64,000 nucleotides of DNA from Clostridia bacterium (lineage in GTDB: Bacteria > Bacillota > Clostridia > Oscillospirales > Acutalibacteraceae), in assembly GCA_900770165.1 (NCBI GenBank), contig CAAGJJ010000055.1:1-64000 (forward strand). Direction: 5' to 3'. The translations under genes and the position numbers were made by a program. The notes under the pieces are model-generated. The model was not told the origin of the DNA, made no database searches, and saw only the letters and a list, made by a program, of their open reading frames with translations. Shown here one piece after another: positions 54,028 to 62,927 of the stretch. Position 1 is the first letter of the stretch; every line of letters begins with the position of its first letter.

Positions 54028-55506
54028 ATGGAAGAAAGAAATATATATCAAGATATTGCTAGAAGGACAAATGGCGATATATACATAGGTGTGGTAGGTC
54101 CTGTAAGAACTGGAAAATCGACATTTATAAAAAAATTTATGGATCAACTTGTTATACCTAATATGGACAGTCAATATAGTAAGGAAAGAGCAGTTGATGA
54201 ATTGCCACAGTCTGCTGCAGGCCGAACAATAATGACAACAGAGCCAAAGTTCATACCTGAAGATGCAGTTGAAGTGAATATAGGTAATAATTCGTTATTT
54301 AAAGTAAGAATGATAGACTGTGTAGGATACATTGTACCAAGTGCATTAGGGTATATTGAAAATGAAATGCCAAGAATGGTTATGACACCTTGGTATGAAG
54401 AGGAAATTCCTTTTAATATGGCAGCAGAAATTGGTACCAAAAAGGTTATAACAGATCATTCTACAATAGGCTTGGTTGTTACAACAGATGGCTCTATAAG
54501 TGATATACCTAGAGATGAGTATGAAGAAGCAGAAGAAAGGGTTATATCTGAGCTAAAAGAAATAAATAAACCTTTTGTTGTTTTATTAAATAGTGCATAT
54601 CCAACAGCTGCAGAGACTATTAGTCTTGCAGAGAAAATGAGTAAAAATTATGATGTTCCTGTAGTTCCTGTTAATTGCAATGAGCTTGATGAAAATGAAA
54701 TAAAAAGAATATTGGCACAAATTTTATTTGAGTTTCCTATAAAAGAAATTAAAATAGATATGCCAAGATGGATAACATCGCTTGAAAAGGATCATTGGAT
54801 AAGATCAGAAGTTTTCTCTAATATAGAAAAAGCTGCTAGTAATATAACTAAAATTAGAGAAGTGCAAGATATAGTAAATAATATATCTAAATGTGAACTT
54901 ATTAAATCTACAGAACTTATAGGGGCCGATTTGGGAGTTGGACATTCAAAAATAGGTGTTACATTAAATGATGATTTATTTTATAAGGTCTTAACAGAAA
55001 AAACAGGTGTTGAGATTGCTGATGAATGTGCTCTTATGAACTGCATGGTAGATCTTACAAGCACTCAAAAGAAATTTGAAAAGATAAGTGAAGCATATGA
55101 TGATGTATCTGAAACTGGTTATGGCATAGTACTGCCAACAATAGAAGAGTTAACATTAGAGGAGCCAGAAATAATAAAACAAGGTGGAAAATATGGAATA
55201 AAATTAAAAGCTAGTGCTCCTTCAGTGCATATGATGAAGACAAATATAACAACAGAAGTAACACCAATAGTTGGGTCTGAACAACAGTCAGAAGAGTTAG
55301 TAAAATATTTGCTTGGCGAATTTGAAGAAGATCCAACAAAAATATGGCAATCAAATATATTTGGAAAATCACTTCATGAGCTTGTAAATGAAGGTTTACA
55401 TAACAAATTAAATAGAATGCCGGAAGATGCAAGAATAAAAGTCAAGGAAACAATAGAAAGGATTATTAATGATGGCTGCAATGGACTTATTTGCATACTA
55501 CTTTAA
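54028..55506 (+). CDS. spoIVA: Stage IV sporulation protein A (coat-assembly ATPase)
   Basis: A 492-residue protein, the same length as the Bacillus homologue. The N-terminal MEERNIYQDIARRTNGDIYIG and Walker A GPVRTGKS with Lys30 at the same position are clear. SpoIVA hydrolyses ATP to form the basement layer of the spore coat on the forespore. The C-terminus ends GCNGLICILL, the part that contacts SpoVM in Bacillus. AGGAGGAGG is five bases before ATG 54028; the earlier ATG 53998 has none. It follows the SipL-like gene by 69 bases. Confidence 0.97.
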   Translation: MEERNIYQDIARRTNGDIYIGVVGPVRTGKSTFIKKFMDQLVIPNMDSQYSKERAVDELPQSAAGRTIMTTEPKFIPEDAVEVNIGNNSLFKVRMIDCVGYIVPSALGYIENEMPRMVMTPWYEEEIPFNMAAEIGTKKVITDHSTIGLVVTTDGSISDIPRDEYEEAEERVISELKEINKPFVVLLNSAYPTAAETISLAEKMSKNYDVPVVPVNCNELDENEIKRILAQILFEFPIKEIKIDMPRWITSLEKDHWIRSEVFSNIEKAASNITKIREVQDIVNNISKCELIKSTELIGADLGVGHSKIGVTLNDDLFYKVLTEKTGVEIADECALMNCMVDLTSTQKKFEKISEAYDDVSETGYGIVLPTIEELTLEEPEIIKQGGKYGIKLKASAPSVHMMKTNITTEVTPIVGSEQQSEELVKYLLGEFEEDPTKIWQSNIFGKSLHELVNEGLHNKLNRMPEDARIKVKETIERIINDGCNGLICILL

Positions 55507-55521
55507 TAAATAGTTTATAAA

Positions 55522-55554
55522 CCCTACATTTTGTTAGAAATGTGGGGATTTTGC
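55522..55554 (+). terminator. Probable terminator after spoIVA
   Basis: Ten-bp arms CCCTACATTT/AAATGTGGGG (one G-U pair) with a six-base loop, then ATTTTG. The T tract is short. Confidence 0.65.
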
Positions 55555-55591
55555 TATATAAATAAATTTTATTAAATAGTACATGTATATT

Positions 55592-55620
55592 TTGACAATA
55601 GTTAATTTTTCTGATAGACT
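55592..55620 (+). promoter_or_regulatory. Sigma-A promoter of the NSS transporter
   Basis: A perfect TTGACA (55592-55597), a 17-base spacer and TAGACT (55615-55620), about 35 bases before the start codon. Confidence 0.6.
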
Positions 55621-55654
55621 TATTTAGAATAATTTATAAGCAAGGAGAGTTTAA

Positions 55655-57010
55655 ATGTCAAAAGAGTCAATAAACAAGCGAGGAAGTTTTTCTTCTTCTT
55701 TAGGATTTGTAATTGCAGCAGCAGGATCAGCTATTGGACTCGGAAATTTGTGGAAATTCCCATACATTGCAGGTTCTAGTGGTGGCGGACTATTTTTATT
55801 GCTATATATTTTGTTTGTCATAATTCTTGGTATACCTTTATTACTAGCAGAGATGTCTTTAGGAAGAAAAACTCAATTAAGTGCTGTGGGGGCTTATAAA
55901 TCATTAAATAAAAAATGGTCATTTGTTGGCGGAATTTGTGTTGCTTGTTCATTTATTATACTTTCGTATTATAGTGTTGTAGGCGGCTGGGTTTTAAAGT
56001 ATTGCTGGACATATTTAGCTGGTGGAAGGTTTGGTGTTGATAAACAAGCTTATTTTTCAAATTTTATTTCAAATCCAACAGAACCAGCAATGTGGCACAT
56101 ACTTTTTATAGGAATCTGTGCAGCTATAATTATTTTAGGTGTTGAGAAAGGAATAGAAGCTTCTAGTAAGATACTTTTACCTGGACTCTTTGTATTAATA
56201 ATTATAGTAGCAATTCGTTCATGCACGCTTGAAGGCTCTTTAGAAGGCATTAAGTTTATGTTTGTGCCTAAATTTGAGGCAATATCAGATTTAAAACACC
56301 TTATAGATGTAGTATTTTCAGCTATGGGCCAAGTATTTTTTAGTTTAAGCTTAGGTTTAGGTATTACTATTACTTATGGAAGTTATTTGAAAAAAGATAC
56401 TAATTTACAGAAAAATTCTTTAATAGTTTCAGGGCTAGATACACTTGTGGCAGTGTTGGCAGGTTTAGCAATTTTTCCAGCAGTTTTTGCTTTTGGATAT
56501 GAGCCAGCTGCGGGACCAGGACTAATTTTTGGAATTTTGCCAGCAGTTTTTGAATCAATGTCTTTTGGTGGTATATTAGGTTTTGCTTTCTTTGTTTTAA
56601 TATTTATTGCAGCAGCTACATCTGCTATGGCTCTTTTAGAGGTTACAACTGCATTCCTTATTGATAATTTCGGCTGGAAAAGAGTAACTGCAACTATTAC
56701 GATGGCGAGTTTAATTGCTATTGTAGGAGTGTTTGCTTCTTTATCTATGGGAAGTCTTTCAAATCTAAAAGTGTTTGGGCTTAACATATTCAATGTAATG
56801 GCATATTTAACAGATAAAATTTTAATGCCTTTAGGTGCAATGTTTATGTGTATATTTGTTGGATACATTTTAGGCCCGGATAAATTGTCAGATGAAATAG
56901 AGTATGGCTCAAAATCTTTTAAATTTAGAAAGCCATTTTCCTTAGTTTTAAAATATATAGCTCCACTTATTATTGCAGGAATATTTGTAATGGGGCTTTT
57001 TACTAAATAA
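55655..57010 (+). CDS. Sodium-dependent transporter of the NSS/SNF family
   Basis: A 451-residue membrane protein with about 11 helices. Helix 1 has AAAGSAIGLGNLWKFPYIAG, the sodium and substrate site of the NSS (LeuT) family; LLAEMSLGR follows helix 2. Bacterial members import amino acids with sodium. The exact substrate cannot be read. SD AAGGAG. Single gene with its own promoter and terminator. Confidence 0.93.
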   Translation: MSKESINKRGSFSSSLGFVIAAAGSAIGLGNLWKFPYIAGSSGGGLFLLLYILFVIILGIPLLLAEMSLGRKTQLSAVGAYKSLNKKWSFVGGICVACSFIILSYYSVVGGWVLKYCWTYLAGGRFGVDKQAYFSNFISNPTEPAMWHILFIGICAAIIILGVEKGIEASSKILLPGLFVLIIIVAIRSCTLEGSLEGIKFMFVPKFEAISDLKHLIDVVFSAMGQVFFSLSLGLGITITYGSYLKKDTNLQKNSLIVSGLDTLVAVLAGLAIFPAVFAFGYEPAAGPGLIFGILPAVFESMSFGGILGFAFFVLIFIAAATSAMALLEVTTAFLIDNFGWKRVTATITMASLIAIVGVFASLSMGSLSNLKVFGLNIFNVMAYLTDKILMPLGAMFMCIFVGYILGPDKLSDEIEYGSKSFKFRKPFSLVLKYIAPLIIAGIFVMGLFTK

Positions 57011-57041
57011 AATTTTATGTTTTGTAGTATATAAATGGTTA

Positions 57042-57074
57042 AGGCTGAAACTTTTTAGTTTCAGCCTGTTTTTT
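57042..57074 (+). terminator. Intrinsic terminator after the NSS transporter
   Basis: Perfect 11-bp arms AGGCTGAAACT/AGTTTCAGCCT with a four-T loop, then GTTTTTT. It sits between convergent genes; on the minus strand no T tract follows. Confidence 0.9.
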
Positions 57075-57080
57075 ATAAAT

Positions 57081-57653
57081 TTATTTCATAGATTCTAATT
57101 TGTCTCTAAGTTTTAAATAGTCTTCAAATGCTGCAGGTTTGTTGTGCGGATTTCTTAAAAGTGCTGCAGGATGCAATGTTGCCATCATTGTTATACCATT
57201 TTTATCGAAAAATATTCCATGTTCTTTAGTTATTTTAATATCGGGTTTAATTATTTTCATGGCTGCTATTCTTCCTAAACATACAATTATTTTAGGTTTT
57301 ATTAATGCAGTTTGGTTCCTTAGCCATCCTATACATGCTTCTTGTTCTTCTTGCTCAGGGTCTCTGTTTTTAGGTGGTCTGCATTTTACAATATTAGCTA
57401 TATATATGTTTTTGTTTCTGTCTAAATCAATAGCAGCAAGCATTTTATCGAGCAACTTTCCGGCTCTTCCTACAAAAGGTTCTCCCTGTAAATCTTCATT
57501 TTCTCCAGGACCTTCTCCTATAAATAATATATCAGCATTAGGATTTCCGACCCCAAAGACTACATTTGTTCTTGTTTCACAAAGTTTACATTTTGTGCAT
57601 GACATGCAATTGTTTTTAAGTTCTTCCCAAGAGTTGTACATATATTTTTGCAT
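57081..57653 (-). CDS. Uracil-DNA glycosylase, family 4 (iron-sulfur type)
   Basis: A 190-residue DNA repair enzyme that removes uracil from DNA. Cys16, Cys19, Cys22 and Cys25 cluster near the N-terminus, with two more at NIVKCRPPKNRD and EQEACIGW that complete the [4Fe-4S] site. Active-site motifs are GEGPGENEDLQGEPFVGRAG and LHPAALLRNP. A GGAGG lies 23 bases before the start codon, much further than usual, with an inverted repeat between them that includes the ATG. No alternative start fits better. Single gene, convergent with the NSS transporter. Confidence 0.94.
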   Translation of the reverse strand: MQKYMYNSWEELKNNCMSCTKCKLCETRTNVVFGVGNPNADILFIGEGPGENEDLQGEPFVGRAGKLLDKMLAAIDLDRNKNIYIANIVKCRPPKNRDPEQEEQEACIGWLRNQTALIKPKIIVCLGRIAAMKIIKPDIKITKEHGIFFDKNGITMMATLHPAALLRNPHNKPAAFEDYLKLRDKLESMK

Positions 57654-57675
57654 TGATCAATATATTGATACAATG
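57651..57675 (-). promoter_or_regulatory. Inverted repeat between ribosome site and start codon of the uracil-DNA glycosylase
   Basis: On the minus strand CATTG-TA-TCAATA/TATTGA-T-CAATG folds back on itself, and its last three bases are the ATG. The GGAGG (57684-57680) lies just upstream of the stem. Folding could hide the start codon or bring the ribosome site close to it. Confidence 0.45.
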
Positions 57676-57773
57676 CGACCTCCATTCATGATATGATAAT
57701 TAATCTTCTGAAATGGATTGTAACATATGTAATTACATAATTTCAAGTTTATATTTAAGAGTATAAAAATTAT

Positions 57774-57802
57774 TTGAAAAACAGTAAAAAAAGATGTAAA
57801 AT
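57774..57802 (+). promoter_or_regulatory. Predicted promoter of the pduL gene
   Basis: TTGAAA (57774-57779), a 17-base spacer and TAAAAT (57797-57802), about 38 bases before the chosen start. Confidence 0.55.
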
Positions 57803-57839
57803 GGAAACATAAATAGCTATATAATAGGGGATGTTATTA

Positions 57840-58409
57840 TTGAGAATTTTGGTAGAAACTTCTGCAAGACATATACATATTACTGAAAATGATTTCAAAA
57901 AATTATTTGGCCAAGATGCAGAACTTACGAAAAAAAAGGATCTTTCTCAACCAGGTCAGTTTGCTTGTATGGAAAGGGTTACACTGGTAGGCCCAAAGGG
58001 TGAGTTACCAGGGGTTTCTATATTAGGACCAACGAGATCTAAAACTCAAGTTGAAATATCACTTACAGATGCAAGAAAGATTGGTTTGAACGCTAAAATA
58101 AGAGAATCGGGGCATATTGACGGCACTTTAGGATGTAAAATAAAAGGCCCTAATGGAGAAATCGAATTAGAATGTGGTGTAATATCTGCAAAACGTCATA
58201 TTCATTTAACGCCTGATGATGCTAATAAATGGGGTTTGAAGGACCATGAAATTGTTTCTGTTAGAATAAATACAAATGAAAGATCACTAGTGTTTGAAGA
58301 CGTAGTAATAAGGGTTAGCGATAAATTTTCTGCTGCTATGCATATAGATACAGATGAATCTAATGCAGCAGGCATTTCTGGTAATGTATATGGTGAAATA
58401 ATTTCATAA
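57840..58409 (+). CDS. pduL: Phosphate propanoyltransferase PduL
   Basis: A 189-residue enzyme that exchanges CoA and phosphate on acetyl or propionyl groups (acetyl-CoA to acetyl-phosphate). Two homologous halves each carry a zinc-binding segment: ETSARHIHIT and SAKRHIHLTPDDA. GPKGELPGVSILGPTRSKTQVE is also typical. I prefer the TTG at 57840, nine bases after AGGGG; an ATG at 57831 is within the ribosome site. No microcompartment shell or diol dehydratase genes are nearby and no long N-terminal targeting peptide is seen, so it probably acts as a general phosphotransacetylase. Confidence 0.92.
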   Translation: MRILVETSARHIHITENDFKKLFGQDAELTKKKDLSQPGQFACMERVTLVGPKGELPGVSILGPTRSKTQVEISLTDARKIGLNAKIRESGHIDGTLGCKIKGPNGEIELECGVISAKRHIHLTPDDANKWGLKDHEIVSVRINTNERSLVFEDVVIRVSDKFSAAMHIDTDESNAAGISGNVYGEIIS

Positions 58410-58420
58410 TTGTTTTTTAT

Positions 58421-58446
58421 AAAGAGGGTGTGAACTCTCTTTTTTT
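58421..58446 (+). terminator. Probable terminator after pduL
   Basis: Short arms AAAGAG/CTCTTT with a ten-base loop run into a T tract. A weak hairpin but well placed. Confidence 0.55.
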
Positions 58447-58474
58447 ATTGTTATTTGTTGTTTATTGAAGAAAG

Positions 58475-58503
58475 TTGAAAGAAATTGATGAATATAGTAT
58501 AAT
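58475..58503 (+). promoter_or_regulatory. Sigma-A promoter of pcrA
   Basis: TTGAAA (58475-58480), a 17-base spacer and a perfect TATAAT (58498-58503), 79 bases before the start codon. Confidence 0.65.
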
Positions 58504-58582
58504 TAAAAAGTATGCTTATTAAAGTAATTAAATAATAAGTGTAAGATATTTTTATAATAAAATTTATTTGGGCGGTGCTTTT

Positions 58583-60970
58583 ATGGATAAAGCTAAGTGC
58601 GATGTTGTTTTGCAACTCAGAAGAAAGATTATAGAAAAGAACTTTAAAAAGATGAACAAAATGCAAAAGGAAGCGGTTTTCCATACAGAAGGCCCATTAT
58701 TAATTTTAGCGGGTGCAGGAAGCGGAAAAACAACTGTTCTTGTAAATAGAATTGAAAATATAATTAAATATGGTAATGCATATTGCAGCGATGAGATACC
58801 TTGTGATATTACAGATAGTGATATTCAAAAAATGACTGAATGTGTTGAGTCAGACGAAGATATAGACAAATTATTGTTAGACAAAATAGCGGTTAATAAA
58901 GCAAGACCTTGGCAAATATTAGCTATTACTTTTACAAATAAAGCAGCAGGTGAATTGAAGGATAGACTTTCTGCCAAATTAGGTAGTGAAGGCGAAAATA
59001 TATGGGCGTCTACATTTCATTCAACTTGTTCTAGAATATTAAGGTACCATGCCGATAGAATTGGTTATACTAAACATTTTACTATTTACGATACCGATGA
59101 TTCTAAAAGGTTAATTAAAGATTGCCAGAAAAAGCTTAATATAGATGATAAACTTATTCCTTATAAATCTGTAATGTCTGAAATATCAAGAGCAAAAGAT
59201 AACCTTATTGAACCTAAAGAATATAAAAAATGTGCAGGAGGAGACTTTAGGCTAGGTAAAATAGCAGAAATATATGATATTTATCAAAAAGAATTAATAA
59301 AAGCTGATGCAATGGACTTTGATGATTTACTTTATAATACAGTATTATTATTTAAAAAATGTCCTGATGTTCTTGAACAGTACCAAAATAAATTTAGATA
59401 TATATTGGTTGACGAGTATCAAGATACAAATCATGTTCAATATGTTTTTATTAGCATGCTAGCAGATAAATATAGAAATTTATGTGTTGTTGGAGATGAC
59501 GACCAAAGTATATATAAATTTAGAGGAGCTACAATAGAAAATATATTAGATTTTGAAAAAACCTACCCTGATGCCAAAGTTATACGACTTGAACAAAATT
59601 ATAGGTCAACTCAAAATATATTAAATGCGGCAAACTCAGTTATTGAGAATAATATAAAAAGAAAAGGTAAAAAATTATGGACGCAGAATAATGAAGGCAA
59701 AAAGATATTCATGTATACAGCCTTAAATGAACATGAAGAAGCTAAGTATATATCAGAAGTTATACTTGATTCTGTTTCAAAGGGTGCCAAGTATTCCGAT
59801 TTTGCTATTTTATATAGGATGAATTCACAGTCAAATACTATAGAAAAAGTGTTTGTTAAATCGGGAATACCATATAGAATCATAGGTGGACATAGATTCT
59901 ATGAAAGACGAGAAATAAGAGACATGATAGCGTACTTAAGTGTTATAAGTAACCCATATGATGAGATAAGGCTTAGAAGAATTATAAATCAGCCAAAAAG
60001 GTCAATAGGAGATAAAACTTTGTCTAACGCTATGCAAATTGCATCTGAATTAGGTGAAGGCCTTATTGACATAATTCGAAGGGCAGATGAGTTTGAAGAG
60101 CTTAAAAGAGCAGCAACGAAGCTTAAGAATTTTGCGTGCTTAATTGATGAATTGGTTGAGGCTTCCAAAGATGATAATGTTTCATTGAGTGAATTATATA
60201 GACTTATATTAGATAAAACAGATTATGTTATGTATATTATGGCTGAAAAGGATGATAGCGAAAATAGAGTTGAAAATATTAATGAACTTTTATCTAATAT
60301 TATAAAATATGAAGAAGATAATGGTGAAGATGCAACACTAGCTGGATTTCTAGAAGAAGTATCTTTAATGACAGATATAGATAATTACGATACCGGTGCA
60401 GATACAGTAATATTGATGACACTACATTCGGCAAAAGGATTGGAATTTCCAGTTATATTTTTACCAGGATTTGAAGAAGGAATATTCCCAGGCATACAAG
60501 CAATGTATAATCAAGCAGAAATTGAAGAGGAAAGACGATTAGCTTACGTAGGTATTACAAGGGCAAGAAAAGAGTTATACATATTAAATGCAGAAAGTAG
60601 AATGATATTTGGAAGTACATCAAGAAATAAGCTTTCTAGATTTGCTAGAGAAATACCAAAAGAATGCGTGGAAGTAGTGGGCTCGGCCAGCTGGAAGAAG
60701 TTAGAACCTGGTGCGATTAATAGTTTATCGTTAAACGAAGCAAGGCAGAAGACAACAAATTCTGCTAGAAATTTTGGCCAAACACAAAAAGCAAAAAAGA
60801 CATGTGCAATACAATTAACTGTAGGCGATAGAGTGAGCCATAAAACATTTGGTCTAGGAACGGTATTGTCTGTTGTAAAAATGGGTAACGATAGTTTAGT
60901 ATCAATAGAATTTGATAATATAGGAGTTAAAAAGTTAATGGCTAATTTTGCAAATCTTCAAAAAGCTTAA
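58583..60970 (+). CDS. pcrA: ATP-dependent DNA helicase PcrA/UvrD
   Basis: A 795-residue superfamily 1A helicase for repair and plasmid replication. Motifs: MNKMQKEAVFH (Q motif), AGAGSGKTTVLV (Walker A), AITFTNKAAGELKDRL (Ia), VDEYQDTN (II), DDDQSIYKFRGA (III), LEQNYRST (IV), MTLHSAKGLEFPVIF (V) and AYVGITRARKEL (VI). The C-terminal Tudor-like region VGDRVSHKTFGLGTVLSV binds RNA polymerase in relatives. There is a short N-terminal extension of about 25 basic residues. GGCGGTG lies just before ATG 58583; a TTG at 58568 is possible. Confidence 0.96.
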   Translation: MDKAKCDVVLQLRRKIIEKNFKKMNKMQKEAVFHTEGPLLILAGAGSGKTTVLVNRIENIIKYGNAYCSDEIPCDITDSDIQKMTECVESDEDIDKLLLDKIAVNKARPWQILAITFTNKAAGELKDRLSAKLGSEGENIWASTFHSTCSRILRYHADRIGYTKHFTIYDTDDSKRLIKDCQKKLNIDDKLIPYKSVMSEISRAKDNLIEPKEYKKCAGGDFRLGKIAEIYDIYQKELIKADAMDFDDLLYNTVLLFKKCPDVLEQYQNKFRYILVDEYQDTNHVQYVFISMLADKYRNLCVVGDDDQSIYKFRGATIENILDFEKTYPDAKVIRLEQNYRSTQNILNAANSVIENNIKRKGKKLWTQNNEGKKIFMYTALNEHEEAKYISEVILDSVSKGAKYSDFAILYRMNSQSNTIEKVFVKSGIPYRIIGGHRFYERREIRDMIAYLSVISNPYDEIRLRRIINQPKRSIGDKTLSNAMQIASELGEGLIDIIRRADEFEELKRAATKLKNFACLIDELVEASKDDNVSLSELYRLILDKTDYVMYIMAEKDDSENRVENINELLSNIIKYEEDNGEDATLAGFLEEVSLMTDIDNYDTGADTVILMTLHSAKGLEFPVIFLPGFEEGIFPGIQAMYNQAEIEEERRLAYVGITRARKELYILNAESRMIFGSTSRNKLSRFAREIPKECVEVVGSASWKKLEPGAINSLSLNEARQKTTNSARNFGQTQKAKKTCAIQLTVGDRVSHKTFGLGTVLSVVKMGNDSLVSIEFDNIGVKKLMANFANLQKA

Positions 60971-60995
60971 AAAGTTGCATTTAATAATCTTATAT

Positions 60996-61023
60996 AAAAC
61001 CACGCGCTTAAAGCGTGGTTTTG
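60996..61023 (+). terminator. Intrinsic terminator after pcrA
   Basis: Perfect arms AAAACCACGC/GCGTGGTTTT with a seven-base loop (GCTTAAA). Uridines at the 3' side are part of the stem. Confidence 0.8.
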
Positions 61024-61124
61024 TGTATACATAAATTTTATTTATAAGTAAGGGTATTAATGTGTATAATTAAATTCTTTTTTAATGTTATTTATGATAT
61101 AATTATTTAAAAGGAGGAATAAGT

Positions 61125-61808
61125 ATGAATAAGAAATATACAAATATATTATGGGGATTATGTTTAATAGCTCTGGGCGTCATTATGTTGGGAAATTATA
61201 TGAACCTTTTTAGTATAGATGTATTTTTTGACGGATGGTGGACTTTATTTATTATAATTCCATCTATTGTAGAAATTTTTATTAAAAATAATAATAGAAC
61301 TTCTAATGTAATTTTTCTTATAATAGGTGTTTTATTTTTACTAAGTGAACAAAATATTATTGACAAAGATATGTTATGGAAATTAGCACTACCTTCAGTT
61401 ATTATAGTGATAGGACTAAGCATTATTATTTCACAATTAAAAAATAAAAAAGTAGATGCTAATATACCTATAGATTGTAATAAAACAAAAGATCAAGTTT
61501 ATACAGCAATTTTCAGTGGTAATGAGAGAAGATATTCAAATGAAGAGTTTAATGGTGCATGCTTAACTGCTATTTTTGGCGGTGTTGATTTAGATATTAG
61601 AGATGCAATTATTAATAAAGATGTTGTTATAAATGCGGTTTCAATATTTGGAGGGTGTAATATTTTAGCACCTAAGAATGTAAGTATAAAAACAACAGGA
61701 ATAAACATATTTGGTGGAACAAATAACAAAGCTGGAGGGCCTGTTGATAACTGCCATACTATATATGTGAAAACGGTTTCCATTTTTGGAGGAGTCGATA
61801 TTAAATAA
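61125..61808 (+). CDS. LiaF-like membrane protein (LiaI/LiaF transmembrane region plus C-terminal LiaF domain)
   Basis: A 227-residue protein. Four hydrophobic helices fill about the first 105 residues (WGLCLIALGVIMLGNY, WWTLFIIIPSIVEIF and two more). The rest is a beta-rich domain with repeated IFGG motifs (AIFGGVDLDIRD, SIFGGCNIL, NIFGGTNNKAGG, SIFGGVDI), the hallmark of LiaF C-terminal domains. In Bacillus LiaF restrains the LiaSR wall-stress system; no such two-component genes are here, so a role in envelope stress is only inferred. SD AAAGGAGG. Own terminator. Confidence 0.85.
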   Translation: MNKKYTNILWGLCLIALGVIMLGNYMNLFSIDVFFDGWWTLFIIIPSIVEIFIKNNNRTSNVIFLIIGVLFLLSEQNIIDKDMLWKLALPSVIIVIGLSIIISQLKNKKVDANIPIDCNKTKDQVYTAIFSGNERRYSNEEFNGACLTAIFGGVDLDIRDAIINKDVVINAVSIFGGCNILAPKNVSIKTTGINIFGGTNNKAGGPVDNCHTIYVKTVSIFGGVDIK

Positions 61809-61814
61809 ACCAAG

Positions 61815-61842
61815 AGGCTATATATTTTATATAGCCTTTTTT
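61815..61842 (+). terminator. Intrinsic terminator after the LiaF-like gene
   Basis: Perfect nine-bp arms GGCTATATA/TATATAGCC with a three-T loop, then TTTTTT. Confidence 0.85.
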
Positions 61843-61884
61843 ATTTACGTTAATTTTTAACCTTTTTTCACTTTTTAATACAAA

Positions 61885-61912
61885 TTGATGATCTTTTTTT
61901 CTGTATTATATA
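61885..61912 (+). promoter_or_regulatory. Possible promoter of the lysozyme-holin pair
   Basis: TTGATG (61885-61890), a 16-base spacer and TATATA (61907-61912). A moderate match only. Confidence 0.35.
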
Positions 61913-61936
61913 TATTGAATTTGAGGAGGAAGAAAA

Positions 61937-62917
61937 GTGAGTAAAAAAGGTATAGACGTGAGTACTTGGCAAGGAGAAATTAATTGGGACAAAGTTAAAA
62001 ATTCTGGTATAGAATTTGCTATTATTCGTTCTGGATGGGGCTATAATGGTGATGGAGAGATTGATAAGTATTTCAAAAAAAATATAAATGAGGCTAAATC
62101 TGCAGGAATAAAAGTTGGAGTTTATCATTATAGCTACGCTGATTCTGTAGAAAATGCAAAACAAGAAGCAGAATATTGTTTAAACATAGTAGACTCAGCA
62201 AAAGTCAAACTAGATCTTCCAATTTACTTTGATATTGAAGATCCTTCTATATCGAATAAATATGATAAAAATTTAAGAACAAATATGTGTATAGCTTTTT
62301 GTTCAGAAATTGAAAAAGCAGGTTATTGGGCTGGAGTTTATTCTAACTTAAATTGGTTTAATAATTACTTGAATAAAGAGGAGCTTTCGAAAAGATATAC
62401 ACTTTGGCTTGCCCAGTATAATAATATAAACGAAATGAATTGTGATATTTGGCAATATACATCTTCAGGTTCTGTTAGTGGAATAAATGGAAATGTTGAT
62501 ATGAATATAATGTATAGAGATTTAATTGAAGATATAAGTGGATCTGCGAGTAAAATTGAAAATTTAAAAGGTACGGAAAATTTGTTAGATACTACTCCTG
62601 AAATGACATATTACACTATAAAAGATGGCGATACATTAAGTAAAATTGCATCTGTATACAACACTACGTATCAATATCTTGCAGAAATAAACAAAATTAA
62701 AAATCCTGATGTAATTTATGTTGGAGAAACAATAGTTGTTCCTAACAATGGCAATTTTAGCGAGGCAAAGCTGCATATAGTAAAGTCTGGCGAAACTCTT
62801 TGGTCAATTTCTGAAGACTATCTTGGAGATGGAAGTAAATATAAGGATATTATGAATTTAAATAACCTTTCAAGTGACATTATATATCCTGGCGATGTAA
62901 TAAAGATTTCAAATTAA
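61937..62917 (+). CDS. GH25 lysozyme with two LysM domains
   Basis: A 326-residue muramidase. The GH25 domain (about 1-195) shows KKGIDVSTWQGEINWDKV, AIIRSGWGYNGDGEID, and the catalytic pair in YFDIEDPS, then WLAQYNN and WQYTSSGSV near the end. Two LysM modules (about 231-275 and 281-326) bind peptidoglycan. There is no signal peptide, so it needs another exit route; the holin 10 bases downstream would supply it, as in phage lysis cassettes. The start is GTG with GAGGAGGA six bases upstream. No other phage genes are nearby. Confidence 0.93.
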   Translation: MSKKGIDVSTWQGEINWDKVKNSGIEFAIIRSGWGYNGDGEIDKYFKKNINEAKSAGIKVGVYHYSYADSVENAKQEAEYCLNIVDSAKVKLDLPIYFDIEDPSISNKYDKNLRTNMCIAFCSEIEKAGYWAGVYSNLNWFNNYLNKEELSKRYTLWLAQYNNINEMNCDIWQYTSSGSVSGINGNVDMNIMYRDLIEDISGSASKIENLKGTENLLDTTPEMTYYTIKDGDTLSKIASVYNTTYQYLAEINKIKNPDVIYVGETIVVPNNGNFSEAKLHIVKSGETLWSISEDYLGDGSKYKDIMNLNNLSSDIIYPGDVIKISN

Positions 62918-62927
62918 GGTGATAATA

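Noticed and set aside
56383..56868. 161-codon open frame on the minus strand inside the NSS transporter
   Set aside because: It mirrors the helices of the real gene, a common artefact opposite membrane proteins.
57139..57696. 185-codon open frame on the plus strand opposite the uracil-DNA glycosylase
   Set aside because: It lies wholly across a well-supported gene with all family motifs; its product is hydrophobic and unlike any family, and it has no ribosome site.
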